From Gemmata sp. (GTDB taxonomy: Bacteria > Planctomycetota > Planctomycetia > Gemmatales > Gemmataceae), in NCBI GenBank assembly GCA_025055115.1, contig JANWYJ010000029.1, positions 185,241-249,240 of the forward strand: DNA of 64,000 nt, in the 5' to 3' direction. Both the position numbers and the translations under genes were made by a program. This document shows, in pieces, positions 8,920 to 18,987 of this stretch; position 1 is the stretch's first letter; every line of letters begins with the position of its first letter. The notes below the pieces were generated by a model. It saw only the letters and a list, made by a program, of their open reading frames with translations. It had not been told where the DNA came from and did no database searches.

Positions 8920-10688
8920 CGCACCCCTCCTCAACGCCTTCGCCGGCGTCCCCCCCCGAGTTTGTCATTCCCCCCCGCTATTGGTCGTGGCTGGGCTGGC
9001 CCGCGGTCCGCAGGGGGCTGGGGGCGGCTGCGGTCGTCGTCGTCGGCATCCTGACCACCCTGCGTGCCTGGCATAGTTTCGATGACCCCCCGCATCGGCC
9101 GCCCGCGCAAAGGCGGGCCGATGGCAACTCCGGGCATGCGCAAATCGACTTCGGTGGCCAGTGGGTCATGGGCCGAATGCTCGCCACCGGGTATGGCCGC
9201 GAACTGTATCACCGGCAACGGCAATGGACCATCGTTCGCGAAGCGTATCCGGTCGATGACGAATCCCCACTCCAACGCACAGGGATCATCAGTACCGACG
9301 AACTATCCCGTCACGATGCCACCAACCTGATGAGTTGGTTTATGGGGCGTGACCCGCCGGAGTGGCGGATCGTGGGCGGTGCGGTCGTTCTGCCGTTGGC
9401 GCAACCGCCACTGGGCCAACCCCTGGTGGCGATAGCTCTGGAACAAGCGGCCAGCGCAGCCCTCACTCCGGACGTGATCGCCGCGGTGAACGAACCGGCC
9501 ATCGGCGGGCCGCTCTACCCCCCCGTGCAGGCCCTGTTCTATGCCCCGTGGGGAATGATCGACAGCCCCCGCCGGGCCTACCATCTCTTCCAGGTTTTCG
9601 CCGTCTTGTTGGTCCCGTTGGCCGGTTGGAGCATCTCGTGGCTGGCCCAGGGTCGCATCCCTGGGTCGGTGGCGACGCTGGCACTGTTTTTCTATCCCGG
9701 GATGCGGGCGGGATTGGATTTGGGGCAGAATCCGACGATTAGCCTCGTCATTCTCCTGGGGGGGTGGGTGTTGGCCTGTCGCGGCTACCATGTCGCGGGG
9801 GGCATGGTGTGGGGATTGTTAGCCTTTAAGCCGGTGTGGGCGGCGGCATTCATCGTGGTGCCGCTGTTGATGGGCCGCTGGCGTTTTCTGGTGGCGATGC
9901 TGGCCACCGGGGCTGGCTTGGCTGTGGCCACATTACCGCTGGTCGGCATCGCCAGTTGGTTCCACTGGCTCACCATTGGTCAGGAAGCGGCAGAACTCTA
10001 TCAAGTGAATACCAACTGGATCGACCTCAGCCGCGATTTGCAAGGAATTCCCCGACGTTGGCTCCTCGACTTCCAGCAACCGCAGCACCAACGGGCTTCG
10101 GCGGTTGCCAGCCGTTGGGGGTGGGCGTTGTGGGGGTTCGTTTTTGGTACGACCGTGGTGGTGTACGGTTGGCGCGGCGACCGGAGACGGCCGACCGGTT
10201 TGAGCGCCGGTTTTCTCTTTCTGGGGGCCTATCTGACGTGCTTCCACTTCATGTATTACGACGCCCTGTTGTCGGCGGTCGCGGTGGCGGTGTTGTTGGC
10301 TGATCCACGCCCCTTTTGGCGAACGAAGTGTTTCCCGATCGAATGCCGCGAGACGGTGGCGCTGTGGCCACCGCCGCTTGTGGCGAACGCCGCCCCACGT
10401 CCGCCGCTGCGGGCAACGCTGGTAGGATATATCAATTCCTTCCCGCTCACCGTTGTGGCCACGCTTTTTGTCGTGGAGAATCTGCTGGTGGGGTTAGAAC
10501 TCGAAGCGACGCTGGGCGTTCGCCGTTTCGCACAGGATGGCATCGCTCCGCGACTTCAAGCCGACACCGGGTTGCGCTATCCGCTCGATACCTTCATTCT
10601 GTTGGCCTTGTGGGCGTGGTGTGGTTGGCAATTATTGCGTAACAAGCGGTCACGGTGGGAAGTGGTGGAACGGACCGCCGCGGAGTGA
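8916..10688 (+). CDS. GT87-like polytopic membrane glycosyltransferase
   Basis: About 590 residues with around ten hydrophobic segments. The stretch [21 protein letters not shown] followed by [10 protein letters not shown] resembles glycosyltransferase family 87 (DUF2029), polyprenyl-phosphate-dependent mannosyltransferases. An acidic site in a first extracytoplasmic loop cannot be placed with confidence. The start is ambiguous: GTG at 8916 overlaps the dapF stop as GTGA, suggesting translational coupling, while an upstream GTG at 8904 is also open. The last 39 bases overlap the 3' end of trpC on the other strand. Confidence 0.7.
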   Translation: MTHPSSTPSPASPPEFVIPPRYWSWLGWPAVRRGLGAAAVVVVGILTTLRAWHSFDDPPHRPPAQRRADGNSGHAQIDFGGQWVMGRMLATGYGRELYHRQRQWTIVREAYPVDDESPLQRTGIISTDELSRHDATNLMSWFMGRDPPEWRIVGGAVVLPLAQPPLGQPLVAIALEQAASAALTPDVIAAVNEPAIGGPLYPPVQALFYAPWGMIDSPRRAYHLFQVFAVLLVPLAGWSISWLAQGRIPGSVATLALFFYPGMRAGLDLGQNPTISLVILLGGWVLACRGYHVAGGMVWGLLAFKPVWAAAFIVVPLLMGRWRFLVAMLATGAGLAVATLPLVGIASWFHWLTIGQEAAELYQVNTNWIDLSRDLQGIPRRWLLDFQQPQHQRASAVASRWGWALWGFVFGTTVVVYGWRGDRRRPTGLSAGFLFLGAYLTCFHFMYYDALLSAVAVAVLLADPRPFWRTKCFPIECRETVALWPPPLVANAAPRPPLRATLVGYINSFPLTVVATLFVVENLLVGLELEATLGVRRFAQDGIAPRLQADTGLRYPLDTFILLALWAWCGWQLLRNKRSRWEVVERTAAE

Positions 10689-11453
10689 ATCGAGGGCTGC
10701 GCCGATGTCGGGGGCACGCATCAGCGATTCGCCGACCAGGACAGCCTGCACCCCGGCGGCCTGAAGGGCAACCAGGTCGGCGTGCGAACGGATGCCACTT
10801 TCACTGACCACGGTACGATCGGGCGGAATGTGGGGGCGTAGCTCGCGTGTGTGGTCGAGCCGGGTGATGAACGTGCGCAGATCGCGGTTATTGATGCCGA
10901 TGATGGTGGCTCCGCAGGCGAGAACACGTGGCAGTTGCTCGGCGTCGTGCAGTTCGACGAGTGTATGCAGGCCGATGGCGGTCGCCTGTTGCTGGAGGGT
11001 GGCCAGTTGCTCGCCGGGAAGGCATTCGGCGATCAAGAGAACAGCATCGGCACCGGCCGCACGGGCTTCGAGCAACTGATAACGGTCGATGATGAAGTCT
11101 TTCCGCAACACGGGGAGCCTAACTACGCTTTTGATGGCCGTCAGATAGTCCAAGTGGCCCTGGAAGTATTCGCTATCGGTGAGAACGCTGATGGCGGCTG
11201 CTCCGTGGGCTTCGTACAGCCGGGCAATGGCGACCGGGTCGAAGTCCGGGCGGATCACGCCCGCCGACGGTGAGGCTTTTTTGACCTCGGCGATGATGGC
11301 GACCTGACCGGTGCGGCGGAGTGAGCGAGGGAAATCGCGCACCGGGGGGCAATCCGCGATGCGGCGTTCGAGTTCACAGGCGGGTACCATGGCTTTGGCC
11401 GCCGCGACTTCGCGCTGCTTGGTTTCCAGAATGCGGTCGAGGATGGTTGGCAT
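10650..11453 (-). CDS. trpC: Indole-3-glycerol phosphate synthase
   Basis: A 267-residue TIM-barrel enzyme of tryptophan synthesis that closes the indole ring of CdRP. Motifs are ILDRILETKQREVAAAK at the N terminus, AIIAEVKKASPSAGVI with the catalytic Lys, the LRKDFIID strand with the second Lys, VLLIAECL, GINNRDLRTF and VVSESGIRSHADL. Length is normal. The ATG at 11453 fits the family better than the upstream in-frame one at 11474. No other trp genes are adjacent, so this is a dispersed biosynthetic gene, as is common in planctomycetes. The 3' end overlaps the convergent membrane glycosyltransferase gene. Confidence 0.95.
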   Translation of the reverse strand: MPTILDRILETKQREVAAAKAMVPACELERRIADCPPVRDFPRSLRRTGQVAIIAEVKKASPSAGVIRPDFDPVAIARLYEAHGAAAISVLTDSEYFQGHLDYLTAIKSVVRLPVLRKDFIIDRYQLLEARAAGADAVLLIAECLPGEQLATLQQQATAIGLHTLVELHDAEQLPRVLACGATIIGINNRDLRTFITRLDHTRELRPHIPPDRTVVSESGIRSHADLVALQAAGVQAVLVGESLMRAPDIGAALDSLRGGPFHHFPP

Positions 11454-11564
11454 CGGCGTCTCTGTGCGGTCCATTCACCACAGGTATAGATACAACTAAC
11501 CAGCCGCTTGGCCGTGGTGGTACGGTGTTGGGCGGGTATCTTGGCTGGCCACGAAAGGTCGATC

Positions 11565-12626
11565 GTGCAGGAATTTTGGGACGAAGCTCAACGGATGGCG
11601 ACCGCGGGGCTGTGGGTTGCGGCTGCAGCGCTGCTTGTGGGCAGTGTGGCGTGGCGGTTGCGACCCCGTGGGGAAGCGTTGTTGCCGGCCTGGAAGCCGT
11701 GGCGGGTCCCATGGGGCGGAGTGGAAGTGATTCTGGCGTTTTTGTTGGTTGCGGTGATTCTCCCGGCACTGTTCAGTGGTTTGCTCGAACGCAGTGGCTG
11801 GCAGCAACGGCTGGCCATTGAAGCCGAACAGCCGAATAACCCACGGCCCGACCTGGACCCCGTACAATTCGAGCTTGCCCAGACTGTCCGAATGCTGTGG
11901 GCCAATGCTCTGACACTGCCAACGGCGTTTCTGATTTTATGGTTGGTGCGGATGCCGCTGTATCCGAAGTGGAAACCCGCCTTGGCGGGGCAGGGGAGTT
12001 GGGCGGGGAAGGTGTGGCTGGCGGTGGTGGCGTGGTATGTCCTCGCCCCGGTGGTGCTGATTTTCAACGCCATCGTGAACGCCATTTTCACCGCGCTGGG
12101 GATGCCACCCGAGCAACACATCCTAACCCACTTTGGCAACCAACCGCCGCTCGAACAGGCGCTGTTTGCTTTTGAAGCGTGTATTGGTGCTCCCTGCCGC
12201 GAGGAGCTGCTGTTCCGCGGCATTCTGTTGGCGTGGTGTGTGGGGCGAACGAAAATCCCTGGTGGCGGTGTATCACCGCTGACCGCGGCGCGACCGTGGT
12301 TTGTGATGGTGGCGGCGGTGGTGTTTGCGTCGATGTTTGGCCAGCAGCGGTTAGAACCGGTGATTTTTGCCCTGCTTTTGGCCGTGGGTTTGTCGGTTCT
12401 GTGGCGTTATCAGACGGTGGGGGCGCGGCGAGCGCGGGCCGTGTACGCGACCGCGGCGTTTTTCGCGGTTGTGCATTCGAGCGTCTGGCCCAACCCGATT
12501 CCACTCTTCGTCCTTGGGTTGGGTTTGGGTTGGCTGGCAGTACGAACCAACGGCATCTTCGTACCGGTGGTGGTCCACAGCTTATTCAACGCGGTTTCGG
12601 TGGTGTTTGTCCTCCGCGGTGGATAG
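11565..12626 (+). CDS. CPBP family intramembrane metalloprotease
   Basis: About 353 residues with seven or eight hydrophobic segments. The CPBP (Rce1/ABI) motifs are visible: EEXXXR as REELLFRG at about residue 210, a FXXXH-type motif in FFAVVHSS and the HXXXN-type motif in VVHSLFN near the end. Members are membrane proteases or related binding proteins; the target is unknown. A GTG at 11565 with AAAGG six bases upstream is the best start; the frame is open from a TTG at 11508. The last codons (SVVFVLRGG and stop) lie inside a 34-bp segment that is repeated 73 bases downstream. Confidence 0.82.
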   Translation: MQEFWDEAQRMATAGLWVAAAALLVGSVAWRLRPRGEALLPAWKPWRVPWGGVEVILAFLLVAVILPALFSGLLERSGWQQRLAIEAEQPNNPRPDLDPVQFELAQTVRMLWANALTLPTAFLILWLVRMPLYPKWKPALAGQGSWAGKVWLAVVAWYVLAPVVLIFNAIVNAIFTALGMPPEQHILTHFGNQPPLEQALFAFEACIGAPCREELLFRGILLAWCVGRTKIPGGGVSPLTAARPWFVMVAAVVFASMFGQQRLEPVIFALLLAVGLSVLWRYQTVGARRARAVYATAAFFAVVHSSVWPNPIPLFVLGLGLGWLAVRTNGIFVPVVVHSLFNAVSVVFVLRGG

Positions 12627-12701
12627 CCGCGGTGGCGACGGAAGCTGTTGGAGCCGCAATACTGTGCTTTCGGTAGTGTTTGTCCTCCGCGGTGGATAGC
12701 C
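12595..12701. repeat. 34-bp direct repeat pair with 39-bp spacer, across a stop codon
   Basis: Copies lie at 12595-12628 and 12668-12701 and differ at one base (G or A at the eighth position). The first copy carries the last eight codons and stop of the CPBP gene; the second would encode the same C-terminal peptide and stop. The 39-base spacer and the sequence after the second copy are not similar to each other, so this is not a simple tandem duplication of the whole 73-base period. Confidence 0.9.
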
Positions 12702-12777
12702 TCCTGGAGATGGGCCGGCTGCTCCAGCTACGGTCGTCGCCCATTACGGACCGCCGGCGAGTGGGGTAGTTGCGGCC

Positions 12778-13671
12778 TTAGTCGCGTTTGCGGCTCGGAA
12801 GGCGTTCTGTACTCCGCAACATCACGCCATCGCCTTTGATACTGGCGACGGCCCCTTGGGGGCCATCGAAGAACGCCCGCAGCGTGATGCGCATCGTGAG
12901 AATCCCGTTGGGTTCGCGGCCATCGACGTTACCATCGCCCAAGATACGCATTTCCATCTTACTGCCCGTTTTGAGATCAATCGGGTTGGGTCCTGCGAAT
13001 TGGGTGAGGGGGAACTGAATAAACATATCGTAGATGCCGTACGTGTAGCCGCCGAAGGTGTACGATTCGACAAATTTCCCCTCACCTTTGGCCGTTTTGG
13101 CATCGATGGTGAACTGCTGCGCGTCGCGCGTGAACGATTTGACCAGTTTCTCCGCATCCATGACCCAGGTTTCGCCCGGTTTGAGGGGGCGTTGCGGGAT
13201 GAAGTGATCGAGTTCGTCGTCGGGTGTTTTTTGGTTGAATTCTTTGTCCAGTTCGTCGCGGGCGGGGCCATCGAGAACTTGGCCGTCGGGGGTGGTGAAA
13301 ATGTATTGGTCGTTCTTTTTCTCGATGATAACGGTTTTCCCGTGCAGGGGCAGTTTCTCCGTGCCGCCGTTTTTGGTTTCTTCGGCCCGTTCATAGAGGC
13401 GTTGGATTTTAGTGGGGCGTTTTTCCCCGGCTTTGACAGCGAGGGTTTCACTGACAAAGATCGTGATCTTATCGCGTTTCTCCTGCTTTTCTTGCCGTTG
13501 ATTGTTCTGGATAATGACGAATCGCAAAAGGGTGTGCTCTTCGTCCACCACGCGCACGCGGTCGCCGACGCGGTATTGGTAACGTTGGAGGGCTACCGCT
13601 GCGTCGTCAGCGGCACCACTGTGGGCTGCCAGCAGAGCCAAAGTCCAGATGCCGCAACAGAAACGCACCAT
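12778..13671 (-). CDS. Exported protein of unknown function, paralogue of the next gene
   Basis: A 297-residue protein with a signal peptide (FCCGIWTLALLAAHSGAA). I recognise no known domain. It is clearly related to the product of the neighbouring gene: GKTVIIEKKNDQYIF, then DELDHFIPQRPLKPGETW, match GKTVTIEKKDPYYQY and ELDDLIPKTPVTIGQSW there. Proteins with this arrangement in planctomycetes are predicted to be beta-rich and extracytoplasmic. The ATG follows AAGGAG with suitable spacing. It follows its paralogue on the same strand after 92 bases, so the two may be co-transcribed. Confidence 0.75.
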   Translation of the reverse strand: MVRFCCGIWTLALLAAHSGAADDAAVALQRYQYRVGDRVRVVDEEHTLLRFVIIQNNQRQEKQEKRDKITIFVSETLAVKAGEKRPTKIQRLYERAEETKNGGTEKLPLHGKTVIIEKKNDQYIFTTPDGQVLDGPARDELDKEFNQKTPDDELDHFIPQRPLKPGETWVMDAEKLVKSFTRDAQQFTIDAKTAKGEGKFVESYTFGGYTYGIYDMFIQFPLTQFAGPNPIDLKTGSKMEMRILGDGNVDGREPNGILTMRITLRAFFDGPQGAVASIKGDGVMLRSTERLPSRKRD

Positions 13672-13734
13672 GAGCGAACTCCTTGGAAAAAGCCACCGTG
13701 CGGTCGAACGTCAGCCTTCGACCGCGACAGCGGA

Positions 13735-13782
13735 AAATTATGGCAGGCAAGTTTTGGACCAAATTATGGCAAGTTTTGGACC
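13735..13782. repeat. Imperfect 26/22-bp tandem duplication spanning a stop codon
   Basis: Copies at 13735-13760 and 13761-13782 abut each other. They are identical except that the outer copy has four extra bases (AGGC). The inner copy contains the last codons (QNLP) and the TAA of the upstream lipoprotein gene at 13764-13766 on the minus strand; the outer copy repeats the same codons and a second TAA. Confidence 0.85.
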
Positions 13783-14669
13783 GTTTTCTCCTTGGTAGCC
13801 TGGATGGTTGCCTTGATCGGTTGGCCGCGTTCGCTTACCTGGATATGGCTTTGGATGGTCATTTTCATCACGCCATCGGACGATGAACCATCGATCACCA
13901 CATCCATCGTCGCGTTCACCTTCATCGTCCCGGTACCACCGGGTTTGTTGGGTGAGACGGCTTTGATTTTCACACCAAGCTCGATCGCGAAGGACATGGT
14001 ACCATATTGTTGGCCGTCTTTGGTATAGACCCGTGTGAGGCAGCAATCGAAGTGGCTGCTGGTTTTGTCGATTTCGAGGCCAAGATCGCTGAAGGTTTTC
14101 TGCCCTATGGCGAAGATTTTCTGCTCGACGGCGGGGTCGATGGGCCAGGATTGGCCGATGGTGACGGGGGTTTTGGGAATGAGGTCGTCGAGTTCGACCT
14201 GGTCGGGGTTGCTGAACTCCTCGTAGAGGTCGAGGCTGTCGGCCGAAATGATGGGTTGGCCGTTGATAGTGTATTGATAGTACGGGTCTTTCTTTTCAAT
14301 TGTTACCGTTTTTCCTTCCAACGCGAGTGTTTTGAGCTGGTTGGTGGTGGGATTGGTGCGCTTGGCGACTTTGTAGGTGCGTGTCAGTTGGCTCGGTTTT
14401 TTAGCTCCGCTTGGCGTGGTCAGGATGTGTTGCGTGTATTCGTAGTGTTTTTCTTGCGTCATCGACTCGGTTTGGCCATTGGGTCCTTCGATGGTGAAAG
14501 TCTTAGTTTCCCGCGTTGTGACGGCTGTTTTATCACCGTCGTGGGGGTTGCGGAGTTGGATGGTGTACGTGGCGGTCGGGTCACTGTCGGTCGGGGTATT
14601 CGACTTCTTCGAGTGACACCCCAGGAGAAGGGCGATGGTCACGGCAATTGGAATCAGGCGCAGCAACAT
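13764..14669 (-). CDS. Lipoprotein of unknown function, paralogue of the preceding entry
   Basis: A 301-residue protein. The N terminus MLLRLIPIAVTIALLLGC is a lipoprotein signal with lipobox LLLGC, then a Ser/Thr/Asp-rich linker. The mature part is related to the 297-residue exported protein encoded just downstream (see GKTVTIEKK and ELDDLIPKTP), pointing to an old tandem duplication in which one copy kept a lipid anchor. No enzymatic motif is visible. The ATG at 14669 is chosen over a longer open frame because AAGGAG lies at the right distance and the lipobox then falls at residue 18. The stop codon lies in a local sequence duplication. Confidence 0.75.
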   Translation of the reverse strand: MLLRLIPIAVTIALLLGCHSKKSNTPTDSDPTATYTIQLRNPHDGDKTAVTTRETKTFTIEGPNGQTESMTQEKHYEYTQHILTTPSGAKKPSQLTRTYKVAKRTNPTTNQLKTLALEGKTVTIEKKDPYYQYTINGQPIISADSLDLYEEFSNPDQVELDDLIPKTPVTIGQSWPIDPAVEQKIFAIGQKTFSDLGLEIDKTSSHFDCCLTRVYTKDGQQYGTMSFAIELGVKIKAVSPNKPGGTGTMKVNATMDVVIDGSSSDGVMKMTIQSHIQVSERGQPIKATIQATKEKTVQNLP

Positions 14670-14827
14670 TGAGGCGCTCCTTGGGGCGATTCGCGGCCAC
14701 TTGGGCCACTGGGGTGTTATGGTACCGCATGGGCAGGGAAACACTATGTCAGTAGTGATCTTGGCCCGGCGCGGCCGTTCAATAAGCTATTCGGAGTTTG
14801 CGCGGAACATTTTTGTTACACACCACA

Positions 14828-17800
14828 ATGCCGAAACGTACCGATCTGAAGAAAATTCTACTGATCGGCTCCGGGCCGATCATTATTGGGCAAGCCTGTG
14901 AATTCGATTACTCCGGCACGCAAGCGTGTAAAGCGTTGCGGGAGGAAGGTTACAGCGTCGTGTTGGTCAATTCCAACCCGGCGACGATCATGACCGACCC
15001 AGAAACGGCCGACCGTACCTACATTGAACCCATCACCTGGGAAGTGGTCGAGAAAATCATTGCGGCGGAACGGCCCGATGCCCTGTTGCCGACCCTTGGT
15101 GGTCAAACCGCCCTCAACACCGCGATGGCCCTCTTCAAACAGGGCGTCTTGGATAAATACGGTGTTGAAATGATCGGTGCCAACGCCGACGTTATCGACA
15201 AAGCCGAAGATCGCCAGCGTTTCAAGGATGCGATGATCAAAATCGGTGTTGATGTGCCGCGTTCGCGCGTGGTCCATACGCTGGCCGAGGCGCTGGAAGC
15301 GATTGAGGAGGTGAAACTGCCGTGTGTGCTGCGCCCCAGTTTCACCATGGGCGGCACGGGCGGAGGCATTGCTTACAACAAAGAAGAGTACATCGAATTG
15401 GTGACGAAAGGGCTGCAACTTTCCCCGACCACAGAAGTGTTGGTCGAAGAATCCGTCATTGGCTGGAAAGAGTACGAATTGGAGGTGATGCGCGACCGAG
15501 CGGATAATGTCGTCATCATCTGCTCGATTGAGAATTTGGACCCGATGGGGGTGCACACGGGGGATAGCATCACGGTCGCTCCGGCGCAAACCCTTTCGGA
15601 CAAAGAATATCAGCGGATGCGCGACCAGGCGAAGGCCATCATCCGCGAAATTGGCGTCGAAACGGGGGGCAGCAACATTCAATTCGCGGTCAACCCCGCC
15701 GATGGCCGGATGATTGCCATTGAAATGAATCCGCGCGTGTCCCGCTCCAGTGCCCTGGCTTCCAAGGCCACCGGTTTCCCGATTGCCAAAATTGCCGCCA
15801 AACTCGCCGTGGGCTATACCCTCGACGAACTCCGCAACGACATCACCCGCGAAACGCCCGCCTGTTTTGAACCGACCATCGACTATGTGGTGACGAAAGT
15901 TCCCCGCTTCGCCTTCGAAAAATTCCCCGAAGCCAATCCCACGCTCACCACGCAGATGAAAAGTGTCGGCGAAACGATGGCCATTGGCCGTACCTTCCCA
16001 GAATCGCTGCAAAAAGCCCTCCGCGGCTTGGAAGTCAACCGCTTCGGCCTCGGTTGCGATCGCCGCGACCGCTGGGGCACCGACAATCCGCCGACCCGCG
16101 AAGAAATCAACTTCAAGCTCGCCAGCCCCAACGCCGAACGCATCTGGTACATCCGCTACGCCATTCTCGCCGGCCTGAGTATTGACGAAATTCACCAACG
16201 GACCAAGATCGACCCGTGGTTCCTACGGGCCATCCAAGAATTGGTCAACGTTGAGAACGAACTGCGGGCGGTGGAATCGCTCGAACAGGTCACCCCCGAG
16301 TTGTTACTCAAAGCCAAGCAATACGGCTTCATCGACTGGCAATTGGCCAACATCTGGAAAGTTCCCCGGGACGAGGTACGGGAACTGCGCCGCCGCTATG
16401 GCATCGAAGCGGTGTTCAAAAGCGTCGATACCTGCGCAGCCGAGTTTGAAGCCTATACACCCTACTACTACAGCACCTATGAAGCCCCGGTGCGGCGCGT
16501 AAGTCCATCCCCGACGGCGGAGAATGCCGCCCTTCCCCCACCCCAGGATGAAGTCCGGCCCTTCAGTGGCAAGCCGCGGATTATGATTCTCGGCGGTGGA
16601 CCCAATCGCATCGGGCAGGGCATCGAGTTCGACTATTGCTGCTGCCAAGCGGCCTTTGCCCTGCGCGAAAACGGCTACGAAGTCATCATGGTGAACTCGA
16701 ACCCCGAGACGGTCAGCACCGATTACGACACCTCCGACCATCTCTTCTTCGAGCCGCTAACCCCCGAAGACGTTCTCAACATCCACGACCGGATGAAGCC
16801 GCAAGGCGTTATTGTGCAATTTGGCGGGCAAACGCCCCTCAACCTGGCCAAACCTCTCGAAGCGGCGGGGGTGCCGATCATTGGCACCAGCGTCGACTCC
16901 ATCGACATTGCCGAAAACCGCGAACGGTTCGCGCAACTAGTTAACGAACTTGGCCTGCGACAACCGGCCAACGGGACCGCGGTGGATGTGCAACAAGCCA
17001 TTCGCGTGGCCCGCAAAATCGGCTTCCCCATTCTGGTACGCCCCAGCTTCGTTCTCGGCGGCCGCGATATGAAGATCGTCTACAACGAAGACGAACTCAT
17101 CGCTTACATGCACCGGGTCGAGCCGGACCTTTCCAAAGACCGGCCCGTTCTCATCGATCAATTCCTCGAAAATGCAACCGAAGTCGATGTCGATTGCCTG
17201 TGCGATGGCACACGCACCATCATCGGTGGAGTGATGCAACACATCGAGGAAGCGGGCATCCACTCCGGGGATTCCGCCTGCGTCATCCCCCCCCACAGCC
17301 TGCCGGCGGATGTGGTGGAGGAGATCAAACGGCAATCGCGGCAATTGGCGTTGGCATTGCATGTGCGCGGATTGATGAACATTCAGTTTGCCGTCACGGG
17401 GTTACGACCCGATGGCACGGTGGTGGACACGCCGCAAATTTACATTCTCGAAGCCAATCCCCGGGCCAGCCGCACGGTGCCGTTTGTGTCCAAAGCCACC
17501 GGTGTGCCGTTGGCCCGCTGGGCCGCGTTGGTGATGGTCGGCAAAACGTTGGATGAACTGGGTGTCCATGAAGAAGTCGTTCCGCGGCACTTCTCGGTGA
17601 AGGAAAGTGTCTTTCCGTTCAACAAATTCCCCGGGGTGGATATTATCCTGGGACCGGAGATGAAATCGACCGGAGAAGTCATGGGCATCGACGACACCAT
17701 GCCCATTGCCTTCGCCAAAGCCCAATTGGGGGCGTCGTCGGCATTGCCCCGGGAAGGCACGGTATTCATTTCCGTGGCCAATCGCGACAAAGAGGCGGTA

Positions 17801-18181
17801 TTGCCGATTGCCCGCGGTTTTGCTGCGATGGGTTTCCACTTGATCGCGACGCGGGGCACGGCCCAATTTCTGGCGCAGCGCGGCATTCCGGTCGAGATCG
17901 TTCCCAAAATTGCCGAAGGACGGCCGAACCTGATCGACAAGCTCAAAAATGGTGAGGTGGCCCTCGTGATCAATACCCCCACGGGGCGAGGCAGTTCGAC
18001 CGATGAAGCGAAAATTCGCGCTGAAGCTGTCGCATCGCGCGTCACCGCGATCACCACCATTTCGGCAGCGCAGGCAGCGATGGAAGCGTGCCGGGCCTTA
18101 AAACACCATGAATTGACGGTCAAAGCGCTCCAGGACCGCTTCCCGCAGTACGGCCAACGCCTCCCCGACCGGCGGTGCTGA
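14828..18181 (+). CDS. carB: Carbamoyl-phosphate synthase large subunit
   Basis: A 1117-residue protein, full length for CarB. The reaction uses glutamine-derived ammonia, bicarbonate and two ATP to make carbamoyl phosphate for arginine and pyrimidines. Two homologous ATP-grasp halves are evident: [22 protein letters not shown] and [13 protein letters not shown] in the first, [21 protein letters not shown] and [15 protein letters not shown] in the second, followed by a C-terminal MGS-like allosteric domain ([12 protein letters not shown]). A linker of about 40 residues between the halves is Pro-rich. ATG at 14828 gives the canonical [11 protein letters not shown] start although the ribosome binding site is weak. 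No carA lies in the window. Confidence 0.97.
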   Translation: MPKRTDLKKILLIGSGPIIIGQACEFDYSGTQACKALREEGYSVVLVNSNPATIMTDPETADRTYIEPITWEVVEKIIAAERPDALLPTLGGQTALNTAMALFKQGVLDKYGVEMIGANADVIDKAEDRQRFKDAMIKIGVDVPRSRVVHTLAEALEAIEEVKLPCVLRPSFTMGGTGGGIAYNKEEYIELVTKGLQLSPTTEVLVEESVIGWKEYELEVMRDRADNVVIICSIENLDPMGVHTGDSITVAPAQTLSDKEYQRMRDQAKAIIREIGVETGGSNIQFAVNPADGRMIAIEMNPRVSRSSALASKATGFPIAKIAAKLAVGYTLDELRNDITRETPACFEPTIDYVVTKVPRFAFEKFPEANPTLTTQMKSVGETMAIGRTFPESLQKALRGLEVNRFGLGCDRRDRWGTDNPPTREEINFKLASPNAERIWYIRYAILAGLSIDEIHQRTKIDPWFLRAIQELVNVENELRAVESLEQVTPELLLKAKQYGFIDWQLANIWKVPRDEVRELRRRYGIEAVFKSVDTCAAEFEAYTPYYYSTYEAPVRRVSPSPTAENAALPPPQDEVRPFSGKPRIMILGGGPNRIGQGIEFDYCCCQAAFALRENGYEVIMVNSNPETVSTDYDTSDHLFFEPLTPEDVLNIHDRMKPQGVIVQFGGQTPLNLAKPLEAAGVPIIGTSVDSIDIAENRERFAQLVNELGLRQPANGTAVDVQQAIRVARKIGFPILVRPSFVLGGRDMKIVYNEDELIAYMHRVEPDLSKDRPVLIDQFLENATEVDVDCLCDGTRTIIGGVMQHIEEAGIHSGDSACVIPPHSLPADVVEEIKRQSRQLALALHVRGLMNIQFAVTGLRPDGTVVDTPQIYILEANPRASRTVPFVSKATGVPLARWAALVMVGKTLDELGVHEEVVPRHFSVKESVFPFNKFPGVDIILGPEMKSTGEVMGIDDTMPIAFAKAQLGASSALPREGTVFISVANRDKEAVLPIARGFAAMGFHLIATRGTAQFLAQRGIPVEIVPKIAEGRPNLIDKLKNGEVALVINTPTGRGSSTDEAKIRAEAVASRVTAITTISAAQAAMEACRALKHHELTVKALQDRFPQYGQRLPDRRC

Positions 18182-18243
18182 ACGACCTAACTATCCGGCG
18201 CATCAGGAGTTATTGAGGCAGTCGCAGCGGCGACGGACGTAGC

Positions 18244-18264
18244 CGGGCGGCTAGCGGCCGCCCG
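18244..18264 (+). terminator. Candidate hairpin after carB
   Basis: An 8-bp perfect stem, CGGGCGGC paired with GCCGCCCG, with a 5-base loop, 63 bases after the carB stop. No run of T follows, so intrinsic termination is uncertain; it may instead protect the 3' end. Confidence 0.4.
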
Positions 18265-18401
18265 ATACGGACGCCCCCCGGCGACTCATGCCAACAATTT
18301 CCCGTTCCAGCAGAAAATTTCTCTAATTCGTCGAGTTTCGGAAATCGGCAGAGACGACATGAGAAAATTCCCGAAGAAATCCAATTGGCTGTTAATTCTG
18401 G

Positions 18402-18429
18402 TTGACACATTCCGTTTGTCGGGTAGTCT
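18402..18429 (+). promoter_or_regulatory. Candidate sigma-70-type promoter for the small gene at 18540
   Basis: A perfect TTGACA at 18402-18407 is followed after 16 bases by TAGTCT, a weak -10 match. The local sequence is more AT-rich than its surroundings. The assignment rests on the -35 match alone and no transcription data are available. Confidence 0.35.
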
Positions 18430-18539
18430 TAGAAACACCCGTTCATCCCGTCGGTTCGCGCAGGAAGCACCGGCACTGGGCCGGTTGTAAGGTCTGGCTC
18501 TCAGCCTTCCCCAAGATGTGGCTGTGAGGAACCGCTTTT

Positions 18540-18956
18540 ATGACGACTCCGACGAATACCACACCCGCCGCGGCCAGCGCCAGTTCCACGGAGTGTACCA
18601 ACACTGGGGAGGAGAATTTCCCCAACGATCGCCGCAAACGGAATATTCCGGTGGCGACCGATCGTCGCCGGGCGGAAAATGCCGCTGCCAAGCGTAAAAG
18701 CAGCGAACGACGCCGCCTGATTGATCCCACTACCTGCGAACGCGACTACACCGACGACGAACGCGAATTCATGAAAGCGATGGACCGCTATAAACGCGAA
18801 AATCGCCGGCCCTTCCCCACCTGGAGCGAAGTCTTGGAAGTGTTACGCTCGCTCGGCTATCGCCGAGTGGCGGAGCCGACGCCCCTACCCGGGCGTGGTG
18901 CGGCGGCGGTTCGTGCTACCGATGGCCCCGCTGCTCCCCCCGCGGCCAAGGGTTAA
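18540..18956 (+). CDS. Small basic protein with PTW-EVL-LGYR domain
   Basis: A 138-residue protein of unknown function. Residues 1-60 are low-complexity and charged (Thr/Ala-rich, then many Arg and Lys); the conserved part at about 75-117 reads [17 protein letters not shown], then [16 protein letters not shown] and RVAEP. The same domain is found in the 80-residue product at 40772 in this window, with [33 protein letters not shown] and KVAEP. The domain looks like two or three helices, possibly a winged-helix-like nucleic-acid binding fold, but this is a guess. Its 3' end overlaps no gene; lpxB follows after 31 bases on the same strand and may be co-transcribed. Confidence 0.8.
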   Translation: MTTPTNTTPAAASASSTECTNTGEENFPNDRRKRNIPVATDRRRAENAAAKRKSSERRRLIDPTTCERDYTDDEREFMKAMDRYKRENRRPFPTWSEVLEVLRSLGYRRVAEPTPLPGRGAAAVRATDGPAAPPAAKG

Positions 18957-18987
18957 CGATTCTTCATCTTCCGGCAAGGATGCCACC

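Larger units (their letters stand above)
18182..18539 (+). other. Long leader region without a gene
   Basis: These 358 bases hold no supported gene. They contain a GC-rich hairpin just after carB (18244-18264), a candidate promoter (18402-18429) and, in the putative leader of the next small gene, two short hairpins: one at 18470-18484 (CCGGC paired with GCCGG) and a weaker GGCT/AGCC element near 18493-18503. GAGGA about ten bases before the ATG at 18540 can serve as ribosome binding site. Confidence 0.5.

Noticed and set aside
14798..14827. TTG start ten codons upstream of carB
   Set aside because: The extra residues are not part of CarB, and the ATG at 14828 gives the expected N terminus.
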